Assembly: GCA_029298735.1 (NCBI GenBank)
Contig: JANSLP010000051.1
Span: 1-64,000 of the forward strand
Reading direction: 5' to 3'
Source: Ophiostoma sp. CBS 140.51
Lineage: Eukaryota; Ascomycota; Sordariomycetes; Ophiostomatales; Ophiostomataceae
Length of the DNA stretch: 64,000 nucleotides
Each line of letters opens with the position of its first letter. The stretch's first letter is position 1. Shown piece after piece: positions 33,201 through 44,000 of the stretch. Made by a program: the position numbers and the translations under genes. Below the pieces are notes generated by a model. The model did no database searches. It saw only the letters and a program-made list of their open reading frames with translations, and was not told the origin of the DNA.

Positions 33201-33878
33201 CTCACGCTTCTCCTTCATGGTCTCAGCGATTGCCTTGGCGCGCTTGACCTCTTCGGCGCAGGTTGCGGCAATCTCCTCAAGCTTCTTCTCGCGCGCCTGG
33301 GCTGCCGCTTGGGCGCGTTCTTCGCTCACAGAGATGTCACGGACAGCAGCCTTGGCCATGGCCGCCCGCAGACGCACCTGCTCCGCATGGGCCGCGCGGT
33401 CAGCGAGGCGAGCCTTGCGGTCGGCGAGAATGGACGCTCGCCGCAGATGTTGTGCGACATGTTTGCTCTGGGGTGCGCCGCTCGAAGACGAAGGGGATGT
33501 AGGGTAGCCGAAGCCGTGTGATGACCGCGAGTGGTTGGAAGAGATGGAGTTTCGTCGCGAGGAGGCAGCCGAGCTCTTGCGGCGCGCCTGGGCCGAAGGG
33601 CGGTAGAAACGCGCTGCAATGTGTGGTGGTGGCGTGTAAATGCGCGCGGGAGGAGGGGTCTCGGGAGGAGAGGAGCTGTCGGCCATGTGGTCCTCGTCAT
33701 TCTCCGAATCGTTTAGGGCGGCAGGCACAAGGTCATTGTCGGTCGGCCCGGAAATATCGATAGAGTCATCCATTGTATCTGCGATAGAGTTCACCTGCGG
33801 GTGAAGCGAAAGGGGTGCTTGGGGGTCCTGTTGTTGGCCCATAGCAAGGACGCCTTGGCTGTGTGGTTGTGCAGGCAT
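30267..33878 (-). CDS. Sok1/TCP11-domain protein
   Basis: A 1203-residue single-exon protein of the T-complex 11 family; yeast Sok1, a high-copy suppressor of loss of protein kinase A, is the best-known fungal member. The first ATG in the frame is at 33878 (MPAQPHSQG); a second at 33842 is also possible. Residues 1-145 are Ser/Pro-rich and disordered. Residues about 155-255 form a long charged coiled coil (EERAQAAAQAREKKLEEIA). An IQ-like basic helix (ILHWWRRSHRRRA) follows near 315. The TCP11 domain fills most of the rest, including LRLCGIQEGK, LLICFETIVNRL and FMINVAAPQLI. A Ser/Thr/Asn-rich, poorly conserved insert sits in the middle. Three RRxS motifs near the N-terminus (residues 99-149) fit PKA sites. 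A role in cAMP signalling is inferred from the family. Confidence 0.85.
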   Translation of the reverse strand: MPAQPHSQGVLAMGQQQDPQAPLSLHPQVNSIADTMDDSIDISGPTDNDLVPAALNDSENDEDHMADSSSPPETPPPARIYTPPPHIAARFYRPSAQARRKSSAASSRRNSISSNHSRSSHGFGYPTSPSSSSGAPQSKHVAQHLRRASILADRKARLADRAAHAEQVRLRAAMAKAAVRDISVSEERAQAAAQAREKKLEEIAATCAEEVKRAKAIAETMKEKREQDLLRLRQQIQDRLDEAERRREELRRNNAAGRTRSRGQSNPSSRKQVEVMPQVAELKETASPASGDGNTSPSRDTPAPALTPDEAACKILHWWRRSHRRRAIAEFQQLGLAVDSVRGTSFEEVVELLAQDTVLMKTGKVLRLCGIQEGKTSSVKEIVVVRAFLSAFLILGHPTQVLSSKEGQDAVTSGQSLNYSLATAAARGTANPPSTGATTNATTGAASSSSSPASTGRDDLTNPQLQDLVRKAKDLLICFETIVNRLSPANNYTPPSSIASELVEAYDSFYDAFIAWKARDASALVDVMVMQFVELDAIWQTVKDGTDASVSDTYRQSIQQNQLLLLVRIKKLAGAQQGKKKVFDAVHKARKAKEEANRKAAAATLNNHMRPREAEETSIETAMGDLTSESNSSSSRNNVGGTATSGPSNSGASSTATRASAVNDAAIAGLLPQAKPSAEARTSEKLRGLHLGSADEAYSSSPLPENRVVIHELALNREYRISATQFQQKQEVWMEPVLQRMRKTMSAETRAMQEEHFYYLLTIADCIRSKLERLTIPGKKMHQFIGELLDTEVAQRQFAMGNFSYENFFSTVGNLLPQLCAPFRDPEVKELVEKKLKEGDHVDRVQALLAFIDIMLTDHVNFMINVAAPQLITSGTDYERRRFASLVSGGNTEVALTDIASIASTISVEDKLPASTAAWTAAQRKVVAEVAKRDPEGINHPKSRPKPDQFYAQMLVDIFTQLSPIPIDEMPEMLRLDHERAQKWGALTRRIVTAGAVLLQCKNLLKRDVRLPWKTEAHRVMAVLEKAENDATKEHQDIKNSKAEKDQKTIATLKSSVVIDGVMAALESGRSMPASTKAHLRTIVERTMAASAEAAVARNDPKSGGGDATPQEPVLRLLLHRLRGYLVARLAASSSAERTRQTSAAGDRLTGLGLAEFVDRVREMMEEVTRISVIDRETHGAFWEAVASHVESEVSATSASPRS

Positions 33879-35979
33879 GCAGTTGCAGTGTTTGCGTTTG
33901 GTTGTTTTGTTGTGCCTTGCTTGCGATACCAGTGGCCCAAATCGGTAGGAGGGGGGGCGCGCGAGAGGAGGTCGTGCTCTTGATCGCGTAAATTGGCAAC
34001 AACAGAGGTCGAGGGTCGAAATTCTATGTTCTATCAAGGCTGAAAAGATGCCGAAAAGGTCGAGAGAGAAAAACAAAGATCTAGTCGAGATAAACAGGCT
34101 CTTTTGTGATGAAGCTGAGAATTGTTAAAAGTTATGACGAGGTTGACGAGTTCGTACAAGATAAGATAACGAGGACGGGCGATCGCTGGGAAAAGCAAGG
34201 CTGATCGTTACTGTTGTAGGTGTCATAAAAGTAAGGTAACGTCGGGGTGGGACAGTTTGTCGTGGGACGGTGGTCGCGAGACGTGGCGGCGGGTATATAA
34301 AAAGAGATGCAAAAGAGTAAAAAAAGAGTAAAAGAGAGATGTAGAAGAAAAGAAGAAAGGATAAAAAGAAGGAGTTAAAAGACAGTGCGCACACGGAAGC
34401 CACGCGAAGGACGGGGAAGGGTCTGGTGGGAACGTCACAAAAACAAGAGAGGCTGAGTCAGGCTGAGGAAGAAGCCCAGACCAAGTAAGCCAGCTGGAGG
34501 ACGCACACCCGAGCCAGGACGGGATGGCAAGGGTATTCAAACAGAGGCAAAACAAGCAAAACAAATGCGGAGGATGGCGATGCCTGGCCTGGCCAAGTGA
34601 GGTGGAATGGGCGAGTCGGAGAGACACGAGGTGGAAAAAGAGAGATCAAGAAAAGAAAGACACGAGGCCGTCGATGATCTGAGGCCTTCATCCGAGCCGC
34701 CGGGGGAGGGTGGAAAGAAAAGATAAAGGAAAAGATTAAGAAAAAGAAGAAACGAAAGAACGTAAAGTAATCGAAAAAGTTGCTCAGTCAAAGCGGCGGG
34801 GGGAGAGAGTGATAGGAGCGATGACGAGAATGACGGCCAAATGGCGCGGCTCGCCCAGTATCGATCTCATCAAGGCCTGCAGGTGGCCCAAAAGAAAGGG
34901 AAGATTGACAAAAGAAAAACAGAAAACGGAGTAATCCAGAGAGAGCGGGGAGCAAAAATGGCGGCAGAATCACAACAGTGGGCAAGAGAAGGTGGGCTGG
35001 GATACAGGGGAATAGGGGGGACCACAGCGGGCAGGAACGATGGAGGGCGGTCGAGAATAGCCCGCCAGAAGGGTAAAGAAGGCTGGGGAAGCGCGAATGG
35101 ACAACTGCCATTGGCTGGATAGCTAGACTTGGAGGCAGGCGGGTCTAGGCACTGCTTTGTTTTGCATTTGTGAGCGATGGCCCAAGGGGAGGGCAGGCTG
35201 GTTCAGGTGGGAATAAACGCATTAAGTTTGGGTACAGAATAAATACAAAAATAGACGCTGCACCGCATTGCTCACGGAGAGGAGGAAAACAGCCGGTCTC
35301 CGAGATACAGCGGCCTGTGTCAACTGAAGCTCCGCTGGGCCCGGTGACTTTAGGGGGCTAAACTGCATTTGGGTGCCCCAGCTGATAGCACATGCAGCTG
35401 CATGCAGCAGAGGGTACAGATGGCTGCAGATTGCCTGGACCACATTGTTGATGTTCTCGATCAAGTCGCGATCTGATCGGTTCGTCATGTGGGCAGTCCT
35501 GTCGGTGTACGGAACAAACGACGTCTGTCTCTGAATTGATCTACGAAGAGTCGCAAGAAACGACGGAAATACACGTCACGTGTTTTGAGAGACAAGAGAA
35601 ACAAGGAAGGCACTGTGTACAAAGTACTTGTGTTTATCACGGCTTGAAGTTGGCAATGCAGTTGGCTTGGTTGGCAATGGTTATTGCTTAATTGATTGAC
35701 TTTTATTAATTAGGGTTTAGGTTTCTAAGAGAGGTCTAATGATAATGAAATATGATGATGACGTGGAGCTGTAGGGTATTATGACAAAGAAAACCCGATA
35801 ACCCAAGAGTAAGACCAACGCAATGCTCGCTTGAAAAAGAGAAGAAAAGCGACAGAACCGAACCATGATGCACCTCCCGCCGAAAATAAAATAAGACGCC
35901 CGCTGAAATTGTCGTTATAATCATTGAATAGGATGGATCGAGAACATGAAAAATAAGGAAAAGAATGAGTGTCAGTCAG
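33879..35979. other. 2.1-kb region upstream of the Sok1-like gene
   Basis: On the coding (minus) strand, 34290-34840 is long pyrimidine-rich sequence (GA-rich as printed), typical of a leader or promoter of a regulated fungal gene. It produces several artefactual Phe/Ser/Leu-rich frames. One GTACAAAGTAC word lies at 35617-35627 and a CACGTG near 35577. No gene is seen. Confidence 0.55.
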
Positions 35980-36768
35980 TTACTGCCCCTCCATGTTAGT
36001 GTAGCAGGACACTGGCTGCGCGTTGGCATGGCTGGATTGGCTGCCTGCTGGCACATCCGGCAGGTCGGCGCAGACGAACACCAGCCGGATTGGCACACAA
36101 TTCTCAGGCACAGACGGCTTCTCGTTCGGAGCAGATGCATCGCTGTCATACAGGTACTCCAGCGTGATGCCGTTCTCCAGGTTGTAGTAGGGGATGGTGC
36201 GGTTGCAGGCCATGAAAGTACCGCTGCCCTGCTCGTTCAAAAGATACAAGCCGCCGTAGGGTGTGTGCATGTTGGCAGGTGATACGGGTGTAGCATCGCC
36301 ACTGCCTGCGTAGAACCAAGAACCGTGCTCCTGAGGGTACTCGGGCACAATAAAGTCGTCGGGTGACTGGACGGCCAGGCCGAAAGAAATAGACGGGTTC
36401 GAGGTGCTGTTGGCAGGTGTCTCTCCCGAGGAGTCGGTGAGAAGAATTGACGACGAGTTCTGGGGTGGACGATCAAAGTAAAAGATACGGCCCGGATTTT
36501 CGGCGTCAGGCTTGGTGAGAACAGGCATGCGGTAGCTGGCACCTGCGTGGTAAGCCTGCAGGACCATATTTTGGACCCTTGTTGCAAGAGCATTGAACGG
36601 ATCGGTGACAACAGCGACTAGCTGGAAGCCAGTGGACGTTGACACTGATGCTGCTGTCTCTACTGCGTCGGTAGATGGTGTGCGTTGTGTCAGTGTCGAT
36701 GCAATGGGCGATGCAGACACGAGCGATGAGGCGGCCAGGGCCAGAAGGAGGTTGGTATTCGACAACAT
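35980..36768 (-). CDS. Small secreted protein, DUF7907-like
   Basis: A 262-residue single-exon protein starting at ATG 36768. MLSNTNLLLALAASSLVSASPIA is split here as a short polar start, a hydrophobic core and an Ala-Ser-Pro cleavage region, a standard signal peptide. The mature part begins with a Thr/Ser linker and then GFQLVAVVTDP, the opening of a fungal family of secreted proteins of unknown function. It has NSSS, NSTS and NRTI glycosylation sequons, an aromatic core (GSWFYAGSG, IPYYNLENG) and Cys residues late in the chain (FMACNRT, PENCVPI, VFVCADL, VSCYTN) that could pair. I recognise no catalytic motif. Assignment to DUF7907 is by resemblance only. Confidence 0.75.
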   Translation of the reverse strand: MLSNTNLLLALAASSLVSASPIASTLTQRTPSTDAVETAASVSTSTGFQLVAVVTDPFNALATRVQNMVLQAYHAGASYRMPVLTKPDAENPGRIFYFDRPPQNSSSILLTDSSGETPANSTSNPSISFGLAVQSPDDFIVPEYPQEHGSWFYAGSGDATPVSPANMHTPYGGLYLLNEQGSGTFMACNRTIPYYNLENGITLEYLYDSDASAPNEKPSVPENCVPIRLVFVCADLPDVPAGSQSSHANAQPVSCYTNMEGQ

Positions 36769-38520
36769 TTTGAGCAAAAGATGTGTGATTGGAGACAGAT
36801 GCGAGCGTATGTTGAGAAGATGCTAAGAGTTGACTAGAGAGGGATGTGAGAGCTTTTAACAAAAAGAGATAGTCGAGAATGGACGAGGCTCGGGATGTTG
36901 ATGGAGGCGAATTCACTAGCAGTGAAGTCTCCGGTCGGGCGTTGGTGGCGAGTTAGGAACAGGGACAGAATGGTGAAAAAGTAGAAAATGCCAAGATGTT
37001 GGACAAGGCTAGCAGGATAAGTAGATGGCTATGAATAAGAAAAAGAGACATAAAAAAGTGAGAGAAGAGAGACAACGAGAAGGGAAGATGATGAGCTTCT
37101 TTTAAAACAGGATCTTAGACCGAGTGGTGACCGTGGGCATGGATATTCTCCGGGGCAGAAACAACGACCACGAACTACTCGTAAGCTGTACGGACATTTC
37201 CGTCGTTTGGTGGTACAGCCAAGTCGCTTGGATTCGGTGTTCGCTTGCAATGGAAGCAAAATGTTGTGTGACGTCGCTATGACATCGACTCTTTTCTTTG
37301 CGGCTGCTCCTGCCCTATCTCGGCACTGCACACTCGCGTACCTGCCGTCCGATGTACCAAAATGTGGCTTTCCTATTTTTCGCCAAAATTTTGAGAAGGG
37401 AAAGAGCACCCAACTGTACTGTGTCTGTACCTGATTTTAGGAAGGAGCAGAGGCACGCAGGCGATGAGGCGTTTTGACGGCCAGTCTTCATCAGAAAGGG
37501 CCACTTTGCATCTGTAGTTACAGCAGGTGCAAATTTGACATGTAGACAGAAGACTTAAAAATTCATAAAATTCCTGGCTTGTCTTTAGACTTGCATTAAG
37601 CAGAATCTGCGCAAAGTCTGATGGGAACCCTGTTGTCTCCTTAAGGGGCTGTTGTTTACACGAGAGAAGGAGCTATCCTGCTGGCGCAGTTTTCCTTTTG
37701 GGAAATGGCAGGCAACGGGGGCACACTACCTGATGCCGTACGTCTAAAATATTTTTAGATATTAACATTGGGCATACATGATGCTTTTCACCAGCCAGCC
37801 ATGTTTAGGAATCGTGGTGCAAATGGCGATGAGTTTTGCTCCCTTTAAATGCCACTCGCGTCCCCTTTTCTGCTCTCGCTAGACACCACGAGGTGGCGCT
37901 TTCTCTTTCGTATTTACTCGCCATCTCGAAAGCCACACTAGAAAGCTCTGTTTGTATTTTGTGCTGTTAATTTTCTAGTTGTTGCCCACCACTGTTTTTT
38001 TCACCCGTCCGACCTCGCCTACAGAAGCACGCCTCTCGTTTCTTTGAGCGCCATCAGGAAGCGCACATGGCAGTGCTCGACATAAAGCTGCAGAAGTTAC
38101 GCCGCCGTGCCACTTGAAGATCTGAAGCCATTTCTTTCTCACGTTTTCCCCTACGCTTCGTTGTACAAGATCGGTTGTTTAGCTGTGGCTTTTTCAATTG
38201 CAAGGATAGTGGAGAGCTGCTTAAGCGAGATGTCAGGGATTACTGCACAAACGAACATGTAAAGATACCCATACTCGGCTCTACACTTTTTACGTTGAAT
38301 ATAACACACCACGTCTCTCATTTGGCGAGTAGGAACTAGATGGTATAGATCATTAGAGATGCCTTGTACTGACATTTGGTAAGGCAAATCGTAAAATCAT
38401 GATGTATATTGAAAGAAAGTGTGGGTGTTGAAAGTAAAATGGTGATGGCCGTTTTGACCGTAAAAATCTCGCCTTTTGTTGCCGCAAATGTTGCCCCAAA
38501 TACCCCCTGAGTAGTCTGAT
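36769..38520. other. Region between the secreted-protein and GH31 genes
   Basis: About 1.75 kb with the promoter of the minus-strand secreted-protein gene and the 3' end of the GH31 gene. No frame has family features; the 126-codon minus-strand frame at 37029-37409 lacks recognisable motifs. Confidence 0.5.
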
Positions 38521-41016
38521 CTACTCAAAGAGCGAGTATACCCCGGTTGTGACAAGCGTTTGATTGTGTGTGGGCAGATCCAGCGTCACCGCGAACGGTT
38601 TGCCATCTTTGGCGGACTTTTGGTACACCACCACACTCGCAGGTTCTCCAAGATAGTCCGTTGCACGGAACATGACGGTTCTGTTGGCGCGGTTTGTAGT
38701 CATGATAATGGCTACCAAATCAGGCGTGATCCCTGGCGGCGTTGTCGACTCGCGGCCGCGGTAGTACGGGAAGGCCGTCGTTGGCACATCGAAGCTCGGG
38801 AATGCTTCGATAAAGAGATGCGGCGACCACGAGGAGTTGTCCATGCGTGCCCATCCGACCGAATTACCCTGGTAGACATCTCCCGTGGGCACAAGGGACC
38901 CTTCACGGATATACACTGGCGTAGACTCGAGGGGCAGGTTGATGATCTCGTGCGTATCACCAGGAGAGAAAACTGCCGTCTTATTTTCGTACTCGAGGAA
39001 CTTGCGGCGCGTTTCGTTCTTGCCAACATTGGGAAACCGGACAGTGGCATTACCGCCCTCATTTATCACAGGAGCAACTAAAAACTCGCCACCCAGCATG
39101 TACGCATCGTTCGTCTCGTAGGTGGCGTTATCCTCAGGAAATTCGAGGAAGAGGGCCCGAATCACGGGAACACCAGTTGTCGACGCCTCGTGCGCATAGC
39201 TTCGCAGATAAGGAATGAGGCGTGTGTGCGTGTCTGCTGTTTGGCGAAGAACATCAACAAGGCGAGGCGAGTACTGGTACCACGGTGTATGGTTCAGCCC
39301 AATCATGATTTCGTACATGGGAGACCATGCCGAGAAGTGCATCCATCTGGCAAAGAGTTCCTCGGTTGGGCCGCCTGCATCACGAATGTAACCGCCTGTA
39401 TCAGAGCCCCAGTGCGAGAAACCCAAGAGACCGGCACGGATTCCGGACGCCACAGAGTATTGAAGACCTTCAAACGTCGCCTCCGAGTCACCGTTCCAGA
39501 TGCCAACACGAGACCGGTCGGTGTTGAAGGCCGAGCGTGCAAAGTTGTAGTAGGCAGCGTTAAAATGGCTGATTGAAGTCCCACTTCCCCAGATACGTTG
39601 CATGGCCTCGTCGCACAATTGCAAGAAGAGGTTTTGCTGCCGATTCTGTTCAGCATCCGGCATCTCACGCTCCTCGCCACGGTCAATCTTAAAACCACGG
39701 ATGCCGGTCTTGGACACGAAATTTGCTAGCTTGGTTCGGTAGTAGTTGTACGCAGCCGGAATCGAGAGGTTAAGTGCCGGGCCCAAGAACTGAATGGGGT
39801 CGACATCTGGGAAGAGCCAGTGATTTTCCGACGACTCGTTGAATAGCTGCGTGTAGAGGAACGCACGGTTGGCTACCCACACCTGGAAGTCATAGCCACG
39901 TTTGGACAAGTTAGCGATAAAGTCGACTGGGTTGGGATAGAACTTTGGGTCAAAATCAAAGTTTCCAAAGGACCAGTTTCCAGAGCCATATGGACCTGCA
40001 CAAAAATATGCGGTTAGTACTTTTACGAACGTGTATTAAACGCTGCAGGTATGGCACTCCCTGTACTCACGATCTGCAAAGAACGACGTCGCACGGATCT
40101 TGTACTCGTCAAGGTGATTTGCTACGTCGTTGATATTGTCTTGAGAGTTGCGGATATTGTTGTCGTGGAAATCCTGTTCGAAGTCGTCCGACCAGAAGAT
40201 GGGACCGTATGCGGTGTCCGGTGGCATAAGGGGATAACTGGATAGTTTGGAGAATCGCCCGAGCAGCGTCTTTATGTCGTTCTGAGCATACAGGATCGTG
40301 TAGGTGATGTTGACATCGCTCGTTCCCAGAACCACTTTTGTACCACCTTGGACTTCATGCTCGCTGAATGTAAACGGCGTCTGCGTATCGACGTAGATTC
40401 CGTATCCGTTGTCCGTGAAGAAGTAGGGTGCTCGCGCATTGCACCAGTTGATGCCCGGCTGCGTTCCGTAGATGCCAATATCCGGTGTAGGAACACTTTT
40501 TCCCCGCTCTTCAGCGGTCCTCGCCGTCAAGTTGGCCCCATAGTGGTTGTTGGTGATGGACTTGTTCCATGGATATTCCCAGACGCCATAGAAGCGAGGC
40601 GTGCCAGAGAATCCAAAGGCGATGTTGTTTAGCCCGACAGGTTGTGAGAAGCCGGCGGTCACGGTGACCTCCCCGGATGAGCTGGCATCCCACTGAACAT
40701 GGCTGCCATCTGCCGTTACCATGCTGCCTTTCGTCTGGGACTTAACTTGCATCGCGTTTCCAGATCCGGCACCGCGAATTTTGTCGGCTTCAATGACTTT
40801 TCGGTCAGGAGAGAAGGTGTTGCTCATAGCAATGCCACCGAGGCCCTCGCCCTGAGCTCCATCAGAGAAGGCTAGTGACATGGTCCCATCTGCACCTGTC
40901 ACAACACCGAGAAAGGTTGACGCGAACGGTGTCGGTGGGTTCGCAGGAGCCGATGCAGTATTCGCAATGAAGATGGATGCGGCCACTATAGCCGTTTCCT
41001 TCCAATTTCTAGCCAT
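38521..41016 (-). CDS. Secreted glycoside hydrolase family 31 enzyme (alpha-glucosidase/alpha-xylosidase type)
   Basis: Hydrolyses alpha-linked glucose or xylose residues by a retaining mechanism. Exon 1 is 41016-40071 and exon 2 is 39995-38521; the 75-bp intron (GTGAGT, GTGCAG) falls inside FFADR-PYGSGNW. The protein is 806 residues. An N-terminal hydrophobic segment (VAASIFIANTASA) acts as a signal peptide. The N-terminal beta domain is followed by the barrel with PIFWSDDFEQDF. The likely nucleophile is D420 in GFKIDRGEE and the likely acid/base D485 in WNGDSEATFEGL. The family marker GFSHWGSDTGGY is at about 508-517. Several N-x-S/T sequons fit secretion. The GFKIDRGEE form, rather than WIDMNE, places it with xylosidase-like GH31 branches, but substrate is not certain. 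Confidence 0.88.
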
Positions 41017-44000
41017 GGTCCGGATGCTGGTACTTGTCGTAAGTGATATATGCTCCTTGTCGCCCGAGTTGTATCCTAAGATACTCGCTTTGATCGATGC
41101 ACTAGCATCATGGCCATTTCTCTATGGCGTCGCCATGAAAACATTACGACCTCTCCTCCTCATTGACCCCTCTGCCATGTTTCCGGTGTCGTACTTTGTT
41201 CCCGCAATTTTCATTTCGAGGAATACTTTTCCCACGTTGCCGGAAGATTGTAATATGGTCATTTAGAGTCCAAAATTAAATTCAATCTCAACTCAATCGA
41301 CGACCTGGCTAAGTGCATCTTGTTTATGTCTTATTTTAAAATTTATAGATGTCCACGATAAACTTTATTATTTTAACGAAAATAGTACAAGAGGCTCCCT
41401 AGATATTTTGTTTTGGTTTTTGACGTGTCCGAATATGCTTGCCTAGTAGTTTCCACCTCGATGATAAAAGCTGTTGTCGCGGTCCGGGTAAATCGACATG
41501 CTGTACGTCGTAGTCGTATTGACAAGGCGCATGGTGTGGCCACTGTATGCAACCTTGGCCCTGCTGGTTTTCGTCTGTGTGCTTGGTTCCCTACCCCCAG
41601 ATGCGCGAGAAGCACAGCAGCAAACAAACATGTGTGTACAAAGTATGTACGTCGTACACAAAGATCGAATGGCATGTCGAAGCAAGCGCCCGGGACTCGA
41701 TGCACAGATTTGATGGACAGCCGAATTGCCGACGCGTGACGAAACATCAGGGACCGGGGGGATAAAGATACATCTGTTCGGCCAGGCCGATTTCGAGTCG
41801 GTGTTGTGGGCCACGAACTATCACGGATGCGAAAAAAGAGAGAAAGATAAATTCCTGCTGGCGTATCTCATGATCCCACCGATTTCAATTTCAGCGGGAG
41901 CGGGTTGAACGGCGCTCTTTTTTTCCTCCTTGCATGAGAACGCGTCTGTTCGAGTGCCGCAGATCCCAGTCAATCGCCCATGGCTGCAGCAAGCCGTACC
42001 AAAGCAAACGAACTCTGGTTAGTGATCACAGAGTCACAAAGCACCATTGTAGGCTCTTTCTTCTCTCTATGCATGCTGCAGAACTGCAGCCATCAAAATC
42101 CGTGCTCCGTCTCAAGTCTTTTCCAGATCAAATAGAAGGTGATCATCACTTCCATGGAGCCCTTTTTGTTGCTCTAGACTCTCCGTGAGAAAATTCATGA
42201 AACAGGACTTGCGTCTGCATGCTCCATGCGTGTGCTGATGGTTGCTGGAAGCCGATACAAGACAGTAATTGATTGGAAAGACCCGTACGAGATTGTTGAT
42301 GAAGTCTAGCAAAAAAAAGCATGACGAACAATTGTCGACCTGCAGATGGCGGTCACTCTGGGGTCAATCAAAGATCCGTGCCCCTTGCAAATGCAGCTTT
42401 GCAGCTTGTTTGTTGGGGGGAGAGGGGGGGGACTGTCTCCCAGGTGAAGAAGCACAAGTGAACGCCACAGCGTGGGATACGTGGGGATGGGATCGTGCGT
42501 TCGTAAGTTGAAGCAATTGTTGCTAGTATGGTGAATCAAGCCAGACTAAAATCAAATCGTTAGCATAGAGAACGATCGTTCGTTGCGTCTCCTTTCGTCT
42601 CGTGGTCATGATCGGCACCTGCTTTTCCAATCTATACAGTGCATACTAGTCATAAATCACAATTGCAAAGAAAAAATGGCCGAGGCCTACCAGCGTCGCA
42701 CTCGCGAGATACCACGCCCCTAGCAGGATGTAGTAGTCCCAGAACCAAAGTTCTCATGGTTGCAAGGTCGTATTTTTCACCCTGCTGAAGAGAGCCGCCC
42801 TTGCTCTGTGCGTGATCTGCCCAGAATATGGCACATCTCGAGCTGTCATGTTTTTCCCCATCGTCACCTTCTCAGTTGCACATTGTCCAAAGTTGCTCTA
42901 TCCTTCGCGGTTATGTTGTTGGTTGATGGGACACAAAGGACCGTCGGTCACCAAATCGCCAGACATCATGCAGTTTCTGCTAATGTGCTTTCTCTCATAA
43001 GATACATGGTGCGTGTGACCAAGGTTGCTCGGCGTTCGGCTCGAGAGTCGAGAGATACGAGCTGCAAGATCCAATTGGCAAAGGACGCTCCGTATCGAGT
43101 GCGAGAAGGGTTGACGGAAGCCAAATGGAAGTCCAGGACTATGTTTGAGAACCTGGTCTACCAGGCTCGGGGCAAGTCAGATCATCCCAACAGAAGTTCG
43201 ATCGTGGGGCTGACCCAAGCAGCCGCCAAAGTCGTGGCCAACACGGCGATTCGATTAGCTCATAATGTCGCAAATATGACCACCATTGAATAAATGATTC
43301 TGCATGAACAGCCCGAGCTGCTTCCCTTCACATGCCTTGACGCAAGTGAGTGCGAGGGGAGAATACAACATCAAAACGAGAGAGAATGGGAAAACAGCAA
43401 AAAGCATCGGATAGCAAAACACTACCCGATGGTTGCACAACAGACTGCACGAGAAATCAGTGGGCCGTGCCAAGGTTCTGCGTGCAAGCGTTGGGTCGAA
43501 GGTATTGCTTTTGCGCAGTTGTTGGGTTCGAGGATAAGGCATAAAGTGAGAGAAGAGGGCGATGGTGGAAGTGTGTAAGAGGCCTATGTTGAGATACTTG
43601 TCCGCGCCTTCCGTCTTCTTGGTACTGGGCCTGGAGTATGGAATATTTCTGGTGACTATCGATTTTGCGGTGCGACGTAGCAGGCGCAAAGGACACACGA
43701 GGAAGGCACAGTCCTCCTACCGCGCTTGCCGTACGGACATTTTCTGCTCTCGCCGGAACTGACAACTGTATTGTTCCTTCCCTATTGATGGCGCCGACCA
43801 CTTTGTCCAAAGAGGCAAGAATGGGGCCCAGTAACGCCCTGTAACGGATGTCGCAATGCCCCGTCACATCGCACATGGGTAGGAGCGCGAGGGGAAGCAA
43901 CAGGCAGGATCGTAGCTGCGACCGGCCAAATACAGAAGGCAGCCCCTTCCCCTTTGGACAAGTTCATGTTGTTAAGTTAGGAGCTGTTTGTGGGCCTTTA

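Noticed and set aside
42645..42753. Minus-strand frame reading WFWDYYILLGAWYLASAT and then a hydrophobic run
   Set aside because: It looks like one transmembrane helix and is GC-rich, but it is only 35 codons between stops, has no ATG in frame and no supporting neighbours.
42760..43293. Plus-strand frame of 177 codons
   Set aside because: The frame opens with TTG, has no recognised motif, and its composition resembles the surrounding non-coding DNA; antisense reading is equally plausible.
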